A stretch of 37,459 nt of DNA, from the NCBI GenBank assembly GCA_020832735.1, contig JAFIEB010000012.1:1-37459 (forward strand). The letters are read 5' to 3'. Source of the stretch: Oceanicaulis sp. (GTDB lineage Bacteria; Pseudomonadota; Alphaproteobacteria; Caulobacterales; Maricaulaceae). A program made the translations under genes and the position numbers. Positions 1 to 9,592 of the stretch are shown here, one piece after another (the first letter of the stretch is position 1; each line of letters begins with the position of its first letter). The notes under the pieces are model-generated. The model did not search any database. It was not told the DNA's origin and saw only the letters and a program-made list of their open reading frames with translations.

Positions 1-1
1 G

Positions 2-556
2 GAGCGGCGCGACGCCGCCCGGCGCGCCCAGGCGCTCGCCCGCGCTGCGCTCGCGGCTGATCCCGATCATGCGCCCGCCCATCTGCGCCTGGCCGCCGCG
101 CTGGGCTTTGAAGCGCGCTATGTCAGCCCGGTGCGCGCGGCTCTGATGGGCCTGCCCCAGGACGGCCGGCGCCATATCGAGACCGCGATCAGCCTGGATC
201 CGGACGATCCCTGGGGCGAAGCCATGCTGGGCGCCTGGCATATGGAGGTGGCGCGCCGGGGCCGGCCGGGCCTGTTCGGTTCGGACGCCAGCGAAGGTCT
301 GACGCGCTATCGCGCCGCCGCCGCCCGCGCCGGGGATGATCCCTCCCTGACCTTCCACTTCGCCATCGCCCTGATCGCTGCCGACCCGTACGCCCATGGC
401 GATGAAGCGCTCACCCTGCTGGAACAGGCGCAGGCGGCCGGCAAGCCCGGCGCGTTCGAGGATGCCATCCGCGCCGAGGCGGAGAGCCTGAAAGCGCTGC
501 TGCGCCATGATCGGGAAGCGGCCCGGCTTGAAGCCGTCAGAAGGCTGGAGGAGTAG
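2..556 (+). CDS. TPR-like protein, 3' part only
   Basis: The reading frame is open from the left edge, so the gene starts outside the window; the GTG at 131 is internal, because the frame upstream keeps the same Ala-rich helical character. About 184 residues are visible. They read as helical pairs (for example AALAADPDHAPAHLRLAAAL and later HIETAISLDPDDPWGEAMLG), the pattern of tetratricopeptide repeats that act as protein-binding scaffolds. No catalytic motif is seen and no specific family is recognised. It ends five bases before the convergent stop of the ABC transporter gene, so the two genes meet tail to tail with no room for a separate terminator. Confidence 0.65.
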   Translation, partial: ERRDAARRAQALARAALAADPDHAPAHLRLAAALGFEARYVSPVRAALMGLPQDGRRHIETAISLDPDDPWGEAMLGAWHMEVARRGRPGLFGSDASEGLTRYRAAAARAGDDPSLTFHFAIALIAADPYAHGDEALTLLEQAQAAGKPGAFEDAIRAEAESLKALLRHDREAARLEAVRRLEE

Positions 557-561
557 AGGGG

Positions 562-2274
<1,713 letters not shown>

Positions 2275-2327
2275 GGCCAGGGCGCGCGAGGCTGGCCGGT
2301 GCGGCGGCGCAGAGGCGTCCGGGGCCG

Positions 2328-2576
2328 TCAGGACCGGCCGCTCCGGCCCGGATCAAGCAGCTTGTGAGCGTGGATCACGAAATAGCGCATGTGCGCGTTG
2401 TCCACCGTGCTCTGGGACGCCGCCCGCCAGGCGTCGCGGGCCGCCTCATAGCTGGGAAAGGCGCCGACGAATTCGACCTGGGAGAGGTCCTTGAATTCAT
2501 GGGCGTCCGGTCCGAGATCCTTCAACTCGCCGCCGATCACGAGATGCAGCAATTGGGGAGACTGTGTCTGGCTCAT
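2328..2576 (-). CDS. DUF4170 domain protein
   Basis: An 82-residue soluble protein with the features I recall for DUF4170: LHLVIGGEL near the N-terminus, VEFVGAFPSYEAARDAW in the middle and STVDNAHMRYFVIHAHKLLDP at the end. Function is unknown; the small alpha/beta fold is found almost only in alphaproteobacteria. The start ATG overlaps the stop of the upstream phosphatase gene by four bases (ATGA), so the two are translationally coupled, and an AGGAAAAAGAG stretch precedes it. The position between a CysQ-like phosphatase and an exporter is a conserved neighbourhood in the group, as I remember it. Confidence 0.75.
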   Translation of the reverse strand: MSQTQSPQLLHLVIGGELKDLGPDAHEFKDLSQVEFVGAFPSYEAARDAWRAASQSTVDNAHMRYFVIHAHKLLDPGRSGRS

Positions 2577-3352
2577 AGCTCTTTTTCCTGTGCGAGCCGC
2601 TCTAATAGCAAGGCGTGAAGCGCCGGGCCAGCAGCCAGAGGCGCCGGCTGGCGCGGAGTGTCCCGGTCATAGCGCAAGGCCGCGCCCGTCCGGTCGGTGA
2701 TGAGCCCGCCCGCCTCAGTGATCAGCAGATGACCGGCGGCGAGGTCCCAGTCCCATTTCGGGCGCACCGCCACCACGCCGTCAAACAGCCCCGAAGCGGC
2801 CAGCGCCAGACGCAGGGCGGCGGAATTCACCGTGGCGGCGGTGGCGCCCAGATCGCGCAGGGCGGTCAGCTTGCCCGGATCGCCCAACAGGCGCGCGCCG
2901 GCGATGGCGTCATGATTGCTGATGCGCACCGGCCGCCCGTTCAGCCGCGCGCCCGCGCCGCGCACCGCGTCCCAGAGCCGTTCGGTGGAGGGGTCGTAGA
3001 TCGCGGCGGCCAGGGGCGCGCCATCCTCAATCACCGCGATCGAGACCACGAATTCCGGCCGCCCCTTGAGGAAGGCGCGGGTGCCGTCAATGGGGTCAAC
3101 CACGAAGCTGCGCGCGGCGCTGAGGCGCGAGCTGTCGTCGGCGGTCTCTTCAGACAGCCAGCCATAATCGGGCCGGGCCGGGATCAGGCGCTCCTTGAGC
3201 AGCGCATCGGCGGCGAGATCGGCCTCGCTGACCGGATCGCCGCGCGTCTTGTCCCAGGATTTCAGCCCGCGCGCCCGGAAGGCCAGCGCCAGCTGGCCCG
3301 CATCGCGGGCGGCGCGTGCAATCAGCTGCCGGTCGTCCTCAGCGCCCGCCAA
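2573..3352 (-). CDS. Inositol monophosphatase family protein, CysQ-like
   Basis: A Mg2+-dependent phosphatase of the inositol monophosphatase/3'(2'),5'-bisphosphate nucleotidase family, probably recycling adenosine 3',5'-bisphosphate from sulfate assimilation. Metal-binding motifs are visible: WLSEE, then DPIDGTRAF, and the C-terminal WDWDLAAGHLLITEAGG. I place the start at the TTG at 3352, giving 259 residues. It is preceded by GGAAGG eight bases upstream and overlaps the pmbA stop only slightly. An ATG at 3385 would give 270 residues but would overlap pmbA by 47 bases and add a Cys/Trp-rich head unlike the family. CysQ versus a generic IMPase cannot be settled from the motifs alone. Confidence 0.82.
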   Translation of the reverse strand: MAGAEDDRQLIARAARDAGQLALAFRARGLKSWDKTRGDPVSEADLAADALLKERLIPARPDYGWLSEETADDSSRLSAARSFVVDPIDGTRAFLKGRPEFVVSIAVIEDGAPLAAAIYDPSTERLWDAVRGAGARLNGRPVRISNHDAIAGARLLGDPGKLTALRDLGATAATVNSAALRLALAASGLFDGVVAVRPKWDWDLAAGHLLITEAGGLITDRTGAALRYDRDTPRQPAPLAAGPALHALLLERLAQEKEL

Positions 3353-4715
3353 CCGACAGGCCTTCCACCAGCACGCTCGGCGCATTGACTGCGCTGTCGA
3401 ACTCCAGGTCCGCGCCGGGGATCAGCCGGGCGTAGATATCCAGAAGATTGCCCGCCACGGTGACTTCGCTGACCGGCCCGGCGCGCCGGCCGGCCTCGAT
3501 GGCGAAACCGGCCACGCCCACTGACCAGTCGCCGGTATTGGCGTTCAGCGAAGGGCCGAACATCTCGGTGACCAGAAGACCCTCGCCGGCCTCCTGGATC
3601 AGATCATCCAGCGAGGCTTCGCCCGGCGCCAGATGCGCATTGGAGGCGCCCGCGCCCGGCGGTCCGCCCAGGCTGCGCCGGGCATGGCCGGTCAGCGGCA
3701 TGTCCAGCTGGCGCGCGCTGGCGGCGTTGAGCAGCCAGGTGGTCACCACGCCGTCCTCAACAAGCGCGCGCGGCCTGCAGGCCACGCCCTCGCCGTCGGC
3801 GGCGCGCGCGCCGAAGCTCCAGTCCTTGAGCGGGTCCTCGATGATGTCGACGCCTTCCGCGAACACGCGCTCGCCCAACCGGTCGCGCAGGAAGGACGTG
3901 CCGCGCGCGATGGCGGGGCCCGAGATGGCGCCCAGCAGGGACGAAACGAACACGCCCGCCACCCGGCGCTCGAACACCACAGCGCGCTTGCCTGATGCGA
4001 CCTTGCCCGAGCCCAGCCGCGCTACGGCGCGCTCTCCTGCGGCGCGCCCGATCTCGCGCGGGTCCTTCAGATCGCTGAAGCGGCGCGATGCGTGGGAATC
4101 GTAATCGCGCTCCATGGCCTCGCCGCTCCTGGCGATGGCGGCTACGCCCAGGCCATAGCGCGAGCCGCGCCGGGCGCTCTCGAACCCGTTGGAGGCGGCG
4201 GCTGCGCTGGCCCCGGCGCCCAGGCTGGCGCCCGCCGAGCTGACCATGGCGACGCCCTTGACTGCGCGGGCCGCCTCTTCCAGTTGCAGCGCTGCGGCCT
4301 CCAGCCCCGCTTCGTCGAGGGCGGCGGGCTCATACAGCGCGATCTCCGGCAGGCGCCGGGCGAGCGCGTCCGGCTCCACCAGGCCGCAATACGGGTCTTC
4401 GGGCGCGATGCGCGCCATGGCGATCGCCCGCTCCACCGCCAGCGCCTGACCGGCATCGGACAAATCGGAGAAGCTGACCCCGGCCTGGCGCTGGCCGATA
4501 AGGACGCGAAGCCCCGCCTCGCGGTTCTCCGACCGCTCCAGGCTTTCCAGCGCGCCCTCGCGCACGCTGGCTTCTAGCGAGCGCGATTCGCTCACCGCCG
4601 CTTCGGCGGCGTCGGCGCCAGCCTTCAGGGCGGCGTCGCGCAATGTGCGGGCAAGATCAAGCAGCGCGCCGGGATCAGGCGCGCCCTCGCGGGTCGATTG
4701 AGAGGACTGGCTCAT
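3339..4715 (-). CDS. pmbA: TldD/PmbA family protein, PmbA-type subunit
   Basis: About 458 residues, the family's usual length. PmbA (TldE) is the partner of the metalloprotease TldD; together they trim peptides such as microcin leader sequences and degrade unfolded antitoxins in the cytoplasm. Recognisable parts are the N-terminal SRSLEASVREGALESLERSE region, VASGKRAVVFERRVAGVFVSSL in the middle, and the C-terminal GLLVTEMFGPSLNANTGDWSVGVAGFAIE segment. The zinc-binding HExxxH motif of TldD is absent, as expected for the PmbA side. The start at the ATG at 4715 (MSQSSQS) is chosen because the 12 residues before it are Arg/Ala-rich and unlike the family. No tldD gene is in the window. Confidence 0.88.
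   Translation of the reverse strand: MSQSSQSTREGAPDPGALLDLARTLRDAALKAGADAAEAAVSESRSLEASVREGALESLERSENREAGLRVLIGQRQAGVSFSDLSDAGQALAVERAIAMARIAPEDPYCGLVEPDALARRLPEIALYEPAALDEAGLEAAALQLEEAARAVKGVAMVSSAGASLGAGASAAAASNGFESARRGSRYGLGVAAIARSGEAMERDYDSHASRRFSDLKDPREIGRAAGERAVARLGSGKVASGKRAVVFERRVAGVFVSSLLGAISGPAIARGTSFLRDRLGERVFAEGVDIIEDPLKDWSFGARAADGEGVACRPRALVEDGVVTTWLLNAASARQLDMPLTGHARRSLGGPPGAGASNAHLAPGEASLDDLIQEAGEGLLVTEMFGPSLNANTGDWSVGVAGFAIEAGRRAGPVSEVTVAGNLLDIYARLIPGADLEFDSAVNAPSVLVEGLSVGGR
3361..3366 (-). promoter_or_regulatory. Ribosome-binding site deciding a TTG start
   Basis: GGAAGG on the minus strand lies eight bases upstream of the TTG at 3352 and inside the end of pmbA. It supports the TTG as the start of the CysQ-like gene over the upstream ATG. 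Confidence 0.4.
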
Positions 4716-4761
4716 GGCCCGCCACATAGCCCGCGCACGCGCACGGAGCAATGCAGCCCGG

Positions 4762-5163
4762 TCAGATCAGGGCGTGGACGGCGAGGCCGGCGCCCAGCAG
4801 GACATAGGTGATCAGGGTCAGGAGCGCGCCCAGCATGCGGCCGATGCTGCGGCCCGTGTTGCGCGACAGGCCCCAGCCGTGCAGGACGCGGCCCACGGTC
4901 AGCATGACGCCCAGCACATGGATGGCGATCACCGGCGCGCCCAGCGACGCCGCCGCGATCAGGCCGATCAGGGCCGCCGGGGTCCATTCGGCGCCATTGC
5001 CGTGGGCGCGCGAGGCGCGGATCAGCGTCTCGTCGCCGCCATCGCCCACGCCGATCTGCGCCTTGTTGCGCCGGACCATGACCAGCACGCCCAGCACCAG
5101 AAGAATGAGAATATTGAGGCCCACATAGAGCCCCGCCGCCGTCATCGCCGTCATGTCCGTCAT
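4762..5163 (-). CDS. MAPEG family membrane protein
   Basis: A 133-residue integral membrane protein with four hydrophobic segments. It shows the MAPEG pattern: GLYVGLNILILLVLGVLVM, then GDGGDETLIRASRAHGNGAEW, then HVLGVMLTVGRVLHGWGLS. Eukaryotic MAPEG proteins are glutathione transferases or eicosanoid enzymes; the bacterial relatives are mostly uncharacterised, with possible glutathione-linked detoxification. It lies between the DsbA-like gene and pmbA on the same strand, with 24 and 46 base gaps, so it could be cotranscribed. Confidence 0.82.
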   Translation of the reverse strand: MTDMTAMTAAGLYVGLNILILLVLGVLVMVRRNKAQIGVGDGGDETLIRASRAHGNGAEWTPAALIGLIAAASLGAPVIAIHVLGVMLTVGRVLHGWGLSRNTGRSIGRMLGALLTLITYVLLGAGLAVHALI

Positions 5164-5187
5164 CGCCGTCTCCTCCTGGGGGTCCGG

Positions 5188-5859
5188 TCAGTCTTGCGCC
5201 GCCGGTGATTGGGCCGCCTTGCCGATGGCGTCAGCCAGAACCTGCGGCGCTTCCGCGCCGGAGACCGCAAAGCGTCCGTTGAAAATGAAGCAGGGCACGC
5301 CCTGAACGCCGAGCGAGCGGTAGAATTGCTCCTCGCGCTGAACCTGCGCGCTGTCGCGGTCCGTGGCGAGCAGATCGCGCACGGTGTCGGCGTCGAGCCC
5401 GGCCTCGCCGGCGATCTCGGCCAGCACGTCGCTCGCGCCGATATCGCGCCGGTCCTCGAAAAACGCCTTGTGGATGAGGTCCAGCACGGCTTCGCCCAGA
5501 CCCTGGCCCTGGGCCCAGCGGATGACCCGGTGGGCGTCCAGCGTATTGGGACGGATCTCGATGGCGTCGAAATTGAATACGATGCCGACTGCGGGGCCGG
5601 CCTGTTCGAGATGCTCGCGCATGGCCTTGAACCGGTCAGGCGCGCCGGGCGAGGCGGCGGCGAATTTGCGCGCCATGTAATCGCGATAGGGCACGCCCGC
5701 GCGGGGCACGCCAGCATCCAGCTGGAACGGGCGCAGCACGGTTTCGGTGGCGATGTCAGGGGTTTGCGTGCGCGCCTCGCGCCAGTAGCGCAGGCCCAGC
5801 CAGCACCAGGGGCAGACCGGATCGGTCACCAGATCGACGGAGACGGGCGCAACGCTCAT
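5188..5859 (-). CDS. DsbA family oxidoreductase (FrnE-like)
   Basis: A 223-residue thioredoxin-fold protein with no signal peptide, so probably cytoplasmic. The active-site CPWC is near the N-terminus (VTDPVCPWCWLGLRYW), followed by the helical insertion of the FrnE/2-hydroxychromene-2-carboxylate isomerase-like branch. The cis-proline region is GVQGVPCFIFNGRFAVSGA. Substrates of this branch in proteobacteria are not well known; thiol redox or disulfide isomerisation is the expected chemistry. It is the first gene of the minus-strand run down to the ABC transporter. Its upstream side borders the displaced rlmN fragment. Confidence 0.85.
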   Translation of the reverse strand: MSVAPVSVDLVTDPVCPWCWLGLRYWREARTQTPDIATETVLRPFQLDAGVPRAGVPYRDYMARKFAAASPGAPDRFKAMREHLEQAGPAVGIVFNFDAIEIRPNTLDAHRVIRWAQGQGLGEAVLDLIHKAFFEDRRDIGASDVLAEIAGEAGLDADTVRDLLATDRDSAQVQREEQFYRSLGVQGVPCFIFNGRFAVSGAEAPQVLADAIGKAAQSPAAQD

Positions 5860-5909
5860 GAACCTGAGTCTAGCGTGATTTTGCGCGCAGGAAACATGGC
5901 TTTCGCCGC

Positions 5910-6026
5910 TCAGGCCGGGGTCTCGCCCGCCCGCTCCAGCCTGATCCGCTCGCTAGCGCGCATTTTGACGCTTTCGCTTTTGAGCTGGCCGCAGGCGGCG
6001 AAGATGTCGCGGCCGCGCGGCGTGCG
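5910..6026 (-). pseudogene. Displaced original 3' end of rlmN
   Basis: This stretch encodes 38 residues, from [15 protein letters not shown] through RAGETPA and a stop codon at 5910-5912. It has no start and lies detached from the intact rlmN, about 1 kb away. Thirty-five of its codons give the same amino acids as the end of the intact gene; only the last three codons differ (TPA here, EIR there). It includes the AACGQL segment with the methyl-carrying cysteine of RlmN. The simplest reading is that this is the ancestral gene end, pushed away by insertion of the DUF2971 islet. Confidence 0.85.
5922..6026. repeat. 105-bp direct repeat, left copy (att-like)
   Basis: Matches 7051-7155 in the same orientation over 105 bases with six mismatches by my alignment. 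The copies are identical across a core of about 41 bases covering the AACGQL coding region. The match ends sharply at 6026/7155; beyond it the left side turns AT-rich at once while the right side continues as rlmN. Together the two copies bracket the DUF2971 islet like attachment sites. Confidence 0.88.
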
Positions 6027-7050
6027 TAGAAATTAGATAAATTCACATAAAGATGGAGAAATAACCAATCGGATTCATCCTAACTGTTTAGCGGTATTAG
6101 TGACTTATCAACGCAAATTCTTTTGAGCCCTCTCGCATCAAGATATACCGAAACCGCGTCACATCGCTGTTGTTGAGATGGGTGCGGCCCAACCAATATG
6201 CGATCAATATAATCTATCATCACTCCCTCAGCCGGAAATTTAATGTATGTAGTTAATCCAGACCTAGACGCTCTAATGCCAACTTCGTTATTTGAGTTAT
6301 TTAAAATAACAATTCGCCATTCATTTTCTTCTTCAAAGTGCGGACTCTTTGTAAATGCCAATGACTCAACTACTGAATTAAAAAGCTCCTCTGAAAAGCC
6401 TTGCAAAGGCTGAATCCTATTTTGCTCACCTACATGATGGCCAAGGTATGACTCAAAATATAATTTAAACTTATCAACAAGCTCCTCGATATTTGAATTC
6501 AAATTATCTGTAAAAGTTCCATTTGGACCATATTGGCACTTTTTCAATTTACAATATAATTCATCTGAATTTAGATTGTTTGTGGCTTCACAAAGTCTAT
6601 TATAATTTATTTGAATCGCATAGCCACCATCGGCACCATAACCACGCCATTGACTCAACAAACCATGGAGATAGTTTTGATTGTTGTTGTGTTTGCAAAA
6701 TGAAATGGTAAAAATTCTTTTTGTTTTTAACATGCTCCAAACAATTAATTTTAAATAGGAGTGTGGTAAACTAGTTATATCTGCTCCATCAGAAATCAGG
6801 TCGCCTATTTTTTCATGGCTATATATGTACTCTTCAGCATGAGGTCTAAATATGTTATAAATAACACTAATTGCGTATTCTATTTCTGAAGAATCATTTG
6901 AAATTCCGCACAGTGAAGCAAATAATGAGTTATTATTTAATATGCCTGAAACGCCATCATTCGTGGTATAGTGAAACAATGCGTTTTCAATTTCACTACT
7001 ATCCGGCACTTTTCTGCCAATTCGTTCACTCCAAACCACTACCTTATCTC
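6027..7050. mobile_element. AT-rich single-gene islet inserted in the rlmN 3' end
   Basis: About 1,024 bases of roughly one-third GC sit inside a chromosome of roughly two-thirds GC, bounded by a 105-bp direct repeat of the rlmN 3' end. The islet holds one gene, for a DUF2971 protein, and nothing that resembles an integrase, transposase or terminal inverted repeat. It supplies the last residues and stop codon of the intact rlmN. This is the arrangement left by site-specific or homology-based integration into a gene 3' end. With no recombinase inside, it would have to be moved in trans or be the remnant of a larger island. Confidence 0.65.
6080..7039 (-). CDS. DUF2971 domain protein, probable accessory/defence gene
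   Basis: A 319-residue soluble protein. DUF2971 hallmarks are FHYTTNDGVSGILNNNSLFAS at residues 22-42, SFCKHNN then LLSQWRGYGADGGYAIQIN near residues 110-145, and FTKSPHFEEENEWRIVIL near residue 230, ending with IDRILVGP. The biochemical function of the family is unknown; members often occur in variable and defence-type islands. The GTG start at 7039 is preceded by AGGAG with an eight-base gap and overlaps the rlmN stop (TAGTG), so expression probably depends on rlmN transcription. AT-rich codon use, quite unlike every neighbour, marks recent transfer. Confidence 0.8.
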   Translation of the reverse strand: MVWSERIGRKVPDSSEIENALFHYTTNDGVSGILNNNSLFASLCGISNDSSEIEYAISVIYNIFRPHAEEYIYSHEKIGDLISDGADITSLPHSYLKLIVWSMLKTKRIFTISFCKHNNNQNYLHGLLSQWRGYGADGGYAIQINYNRLCEATNNLNSDELYCKLKKCQYGPNGTFTDNLNSNIEELVDKFKLYFESYLGHHVGEQNRIQPLQGFSEELFNSVVESLAFTKSPHFEEENEWRIVILNNSNNEVGIRASRSGLTTYIKFPAEGVMIDYIDRILVGPHPSQQQRCDAVSVYLDARGLKRICVDKSLIPLNS

Positions 7051-8202
7051 CTCACCCGCCCGCTCAAGCCTGATCCGCTCGCTGGCGCGCATCTTGACGC
7101 TTTCGCTCTTGAGCTGGCCGCAGGCGGCGAAGATGTCGCGGCCGCGCGGGGTGCGGATCGGGCTGGCGTAGCCGGCGCGGTTCACGATGTCGGAGAAACG
7201 CTCGATGGTTTCCCAGTCAGAGCACTCATAGGGACTGCCCGGCCAGGGATTGAACGGGATCAGATTGATCTTGGACGGCACGCCGCTGAGCAGGCGCACC
7301 AGCGCCCTGGCCTCGGCGGGGCTGTCATTGACGCCCTTGAGCATCACGTATTCAAACGTCACCCGGCGGGCGTTGGACAGATCGGGATAGCTCCGGATCG
7401 CGTCCATCAGCTCGGCGATGGGGTATTTTTTGTTCAGCGGCACCAGCTCGTTGCGAAGCTCGTCATTGGTGGCGTGCAGGCTGATGGCCAGCATGGCGCG
7501 GGTGCGCTCGCCCAGTTCACGGATTTTCGGGACCACGCCGGAGGTGGACACGGTGGTGCGCCGCCGGCCGATGGCCATGCCGTCGCCGTCGGAAATAATG
7601 TCGATGGCGTCGCTGACCGCGTCGAGATTATACAGCGGCTCGCCCATGCCCATGAACACGATATTGGTGATCTTCCGGTCCTCATTCGAGGTCGGCCACT
7701 CTCCCAGATCATCGCGCGCGATCATCACCTGGGCGGCGATTTCCGCGGCGGTCAGATTGCGCACCAGCTTTTGCGTGCCGGTGTGGCAGAAGGTGCAATT
7801 GAGCGTGCAGCCCACCTGGCTGGACACGCACAGCGCCCCGGACTTGCCCACATCGGGGATGAACACCGTCTCCGCCTCCACGCCGGGCGCGAAGCGGATC
7901 AGGTATTTGCGCGTGCCGTCCACGCTGATGAGGCGCTCCACGATCTCGGGACGGTCCAGCGTGAAGCAGGTCTTCAGCGCAGCGCGCAACTCCTTGGAGA
8001 CATTGGTCATCGCGTCGAAATCTGTGACGCCGTAATGATAGATCCAGCGCCAGAGCTGATCGGCGCGCATCTTCGCCTTCTTGTCGTCCACGCCAGCATG
8101 CGCGATCAGTGCGTCACGCAGCTGCGCGCGCGTCAGGCCGGCCAGGCTTTGCGGGCCGGGCACGGGACGGTTGGCGAAATCGATGTTCAGGGCGGTGCTC
8201 AT
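7039..8202 (-). CDS. rlmN: 23S rRNA (adenine2503-C2)-/tRNA (adenine37-C2)-methyltransferase RlmN
   Basis: A radical SAM enzyme of 387 residues that methylates C2 of A2503 in 23S rRNA and A37 in some tRNAs. The 4Fe-4S cluster motif CTLNCTFC gives Cys132, Cys136 and Cys139. [12 protein letters not shown] follows, and the methyl-carrying cysteine is in AACGQL near residue 361. The start ATG at 8202 (MSTALNID) matches the family N-terminus; the frame stays open far upstream only because of GC-rich shadowing of the opposite gene. The last residues (EIR, TAG stop) appear to come from the inserted islet, since the displaced copy ends TPA. Function should be intact because the catalytic residues are kept. 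Confidence 0.96.
   Translation of the reverse strand: MSTALNIDFANRPVPGPQSLAGLTRAQLRDALIAHAGVDDKKAKMRADQLWRWIYHYGVTDFDAMTNVSKELRAALKTCFTLDRPEIVERLISVDGTRKYLIRFAPGVEAETVFIPDVGKSGALCVSSQVGCTLNCTFCHTGTQKLVRNLTAAEIAAQVMIARDDLGEWPTSNEDRKITNIVFMGMGEPLYNLDAVSDAIDIISDGDGMAIGRRRTTVSTSGVVPKIRELGERTRAMLAISLHATNDELRNELVPLNKKYPIAELMDAIRSYPDLSNARRVTFEYVMLKGVNDSPAEARALVRLLSGVPSKINLIPFNPWPGSPYECSDWETIERFSDIVNRAGYASPIRTPRGRDIFAACGQLKSESVKMRASERIRLERAGEEIR
7048..7052 (-). promoter_or_regulatory. Shine-Dalgarno of the DUF2971 gene inside the rlmN tail
   Basis: AGGAG on the minus strand, eight bases before the GTG at 7039. The bases are also the GAG GAG codons of the new rlmN tail (E-E-I-R-stop). This supports the GTG start and implies translational coupling. 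Confidence 0.6.
7051..7155. repeat. 105-bp direct repeat, right copy (within intact rlmN)
   Basis: The partner of 5922-6026, covering exactly 35 codons, residues 350-384 of the intact rlmN. All six differences between the copies fall on third codon positions and change no amino acid. Confidence 0.88.
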
Positions 8203-8292
8203 GGCCGCGCGGTATAGTCCAAACGCGGCGAAAATGCGAGTGCGCAGGCGGCGCCCTTGAAAGCCGCCGCGCCTTGGCGTCAAGTGCAGCCC

Positions 8293-9072
8293 ATGAAGCT
8301 CATCTGCCATACCCTCTCCACCGACGCCCCGCCCATCCGTCCCGCCTCCCAGAAGCGCCAGTGGATGGACGACACCCCTGAATCCTTCGCCTACCGGTGC
8401 CTGCCGCTGGTGGTGGCCAACCAGCATGGCTGGGAGGTGTTCGCGCCCCACGGCCTGACCGCGCGCTGGAATGGCGGGGTGAAGGTGGAGGATGTGGAGG
8501 TGGTGCTGGACGAGCCGTTGGCCATGGGCCGGCCGGGCTCGGCCATGGCCAATTTTGGTTCGGGCGTTCTGACGTTCGAGATGGGCTTCCTGCTGCGCAC
8601 GCCGCCGGGCTGGAATATCTGGGTCCAGGGCCCGGTCAACCAGCCCAAGGACGGGATCGCGGCGCTGACCGGCGTGATCGAGACCGACTGGAGCCCCTAC
8701 ACCTTCACCATGAACTGGCGCTTCACACGCCCCGGCGAGGTGCGCTTCGAGGCTGGCGAGGCGATCGCCCATCTGTTCCCAGTGCGCCGCGACCTGTTCG
8801 AGCGTGTCCAGCCGGAACTGCGCAGTGTTCACGCTGATCCGAAAACGGCCGAACAGCTCGATATCTGGCGCGAGAGCCGCTCCGATTTCATGACCCGTCT
8901 GAAGACCCATGACCCCGAAGCGGTGGAGGAGAAGTGGCAGAAAGGCTATTTCCGCGGGCTGAAACCGGACGGAACCAAGGGTCCGGCCGATCACAAGACC
9001 AAGCTGCGCGTACGCCCCTTCGCCCCGGCGCCGGCGCCGGTAAAACCCGGCAAGTCCGGCCGGCGGCGCTGA
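8293..9072 (+). CDS. DUF6065-like protein
   Basis: A 259-residue soluble protein of unknown function. The pattern [36 protein letters not shown], and [16 protein letters not shown] with an [14 protein letters not shown] segment matches what I remember as DUF6065, seen in alphaproteobacteria and cyanobacteria. No catalytic signature is recognised. The C-terminus is Pro/Ala/Lys-rich and probably disordered. The ATG at 8293 is chosen over one at 8257, whose extra 12 residues look like leader translation. It is divergent from rlmN across about 90 bases. Confidence 0.6.
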   Translation: MKLICHTLSTDAPPIRPASQKRQWMDDTPESFAYRCLPLVVANQHGWEVFAPHGLTARWNGGVKVEDVEVVLDEPLAMGRPGSAMANFGSGVLTFEMGFLLRTPPGWNIWVQGPVNQPKDGIAALTGVIETDWSPYTFTMNWRFTRPGEVRFEAGEAIAHLFPVRRDLFERVQPELRSVHADPKTAEQLDIWRESRSDFMTRLKTHDPEAVEEKWQKGYFRGLKPDGTKGPADHKTKLRVRPFAPAPAPVKPGKSGRRR

Positions 9073-9118
9073 TTGAATAAGACTTTCCTGATTGTGAATT
9101 ATTTCCTATGCTGGGCTC

Positions 9119-9592
9119 ATGAGAGCCCTTGCCACCCTACTCGCATGTATATTTCTGTGTTCGCAACCTGCAATGGCGCAGACGATACCAGGACCTGTGC
9201 CTGCGGAGGTCCTGCACATCGTCGATGGCGACACGGTGGGGGTGCGCGCCCACACCTGGCCGGGCCAGTATGTTGAGATTCGCGTGCGCCTGCGCGGCGT
9301 GGACGCGCCGGAGATCCGCCGCGTCGCGTGTGAGGCCGAGCGCGTGAAGGGCCATGAGGCGACTGAGTTCACCCGCGGCTGGCTGAGCGCGCCTGACGGC
9401 GACGGGTTTGCGCCGGTCATGCTCACCGAGATCGGGCCGGACAGTTTCTGGGGCCGCGTGGTGGCGCGCATCGTGCGCGAACAGGACGGCGCAGACCTGT
9501 CGGATGATCTCCTGACCGCCGGCCTGGCCGTGCCGTTCCGTCAGCCGGGCCCCTGGTGCGATGGCGAGGCTGAGGCCGGGGCATCGCGCTGA
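9119..9592 (+). CDS. Secreted thermonuclease (SNase) family protein
   Basis: A 157-residue protein with a cleavable signal peptide (about residues 1-21, ending PAMAQ), so likely periplasmic or secreted. SNase-fold landmarks are present: VLHIVDGDTVGVRA with the metal-binding Asp, RLRGVDAPEIR containing Arg and Glu equivalents of the catalytic Arg35/Glu43, FWGRVVARI with the second catalytic Arg, and LLTAGLAVPF. Expected activity is Ca2+-dependent cleavage of DNA or RNA. The gene end overlaps the end of the convergent DUF2061 gene by about 50 bases. Confidence 0.8.
   Translation: MRALATLLACIFLCSQPAMAQTIPGPVPAEVLHIVDGDTVGVRAHTWPGQYVEIRVRLRGVDAPEIRRVACEAERVKGHEATEFTRGWLSAPDGDGFAPVMLTEIGPDSFWGRVVARIVREQDGADLSDDLLTAGLAVPFRQPGPWCDGEAEAGASR

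Noticed and set aside
6027-7054. Terminal inverted repeats at the DUF2971 islet edges
   Set aside because: Only a shared AGATAA word was found near both edges; the direct repeat of rlmN explains the borders better than transposition.
8203-8994. N-terminal extension of rlmN to 8994
   Set aside because: It would overlap the DUF6065-like gene on the other strand and adds 264 residues foreign to RlmN; the ATG at 8202 fits the family.
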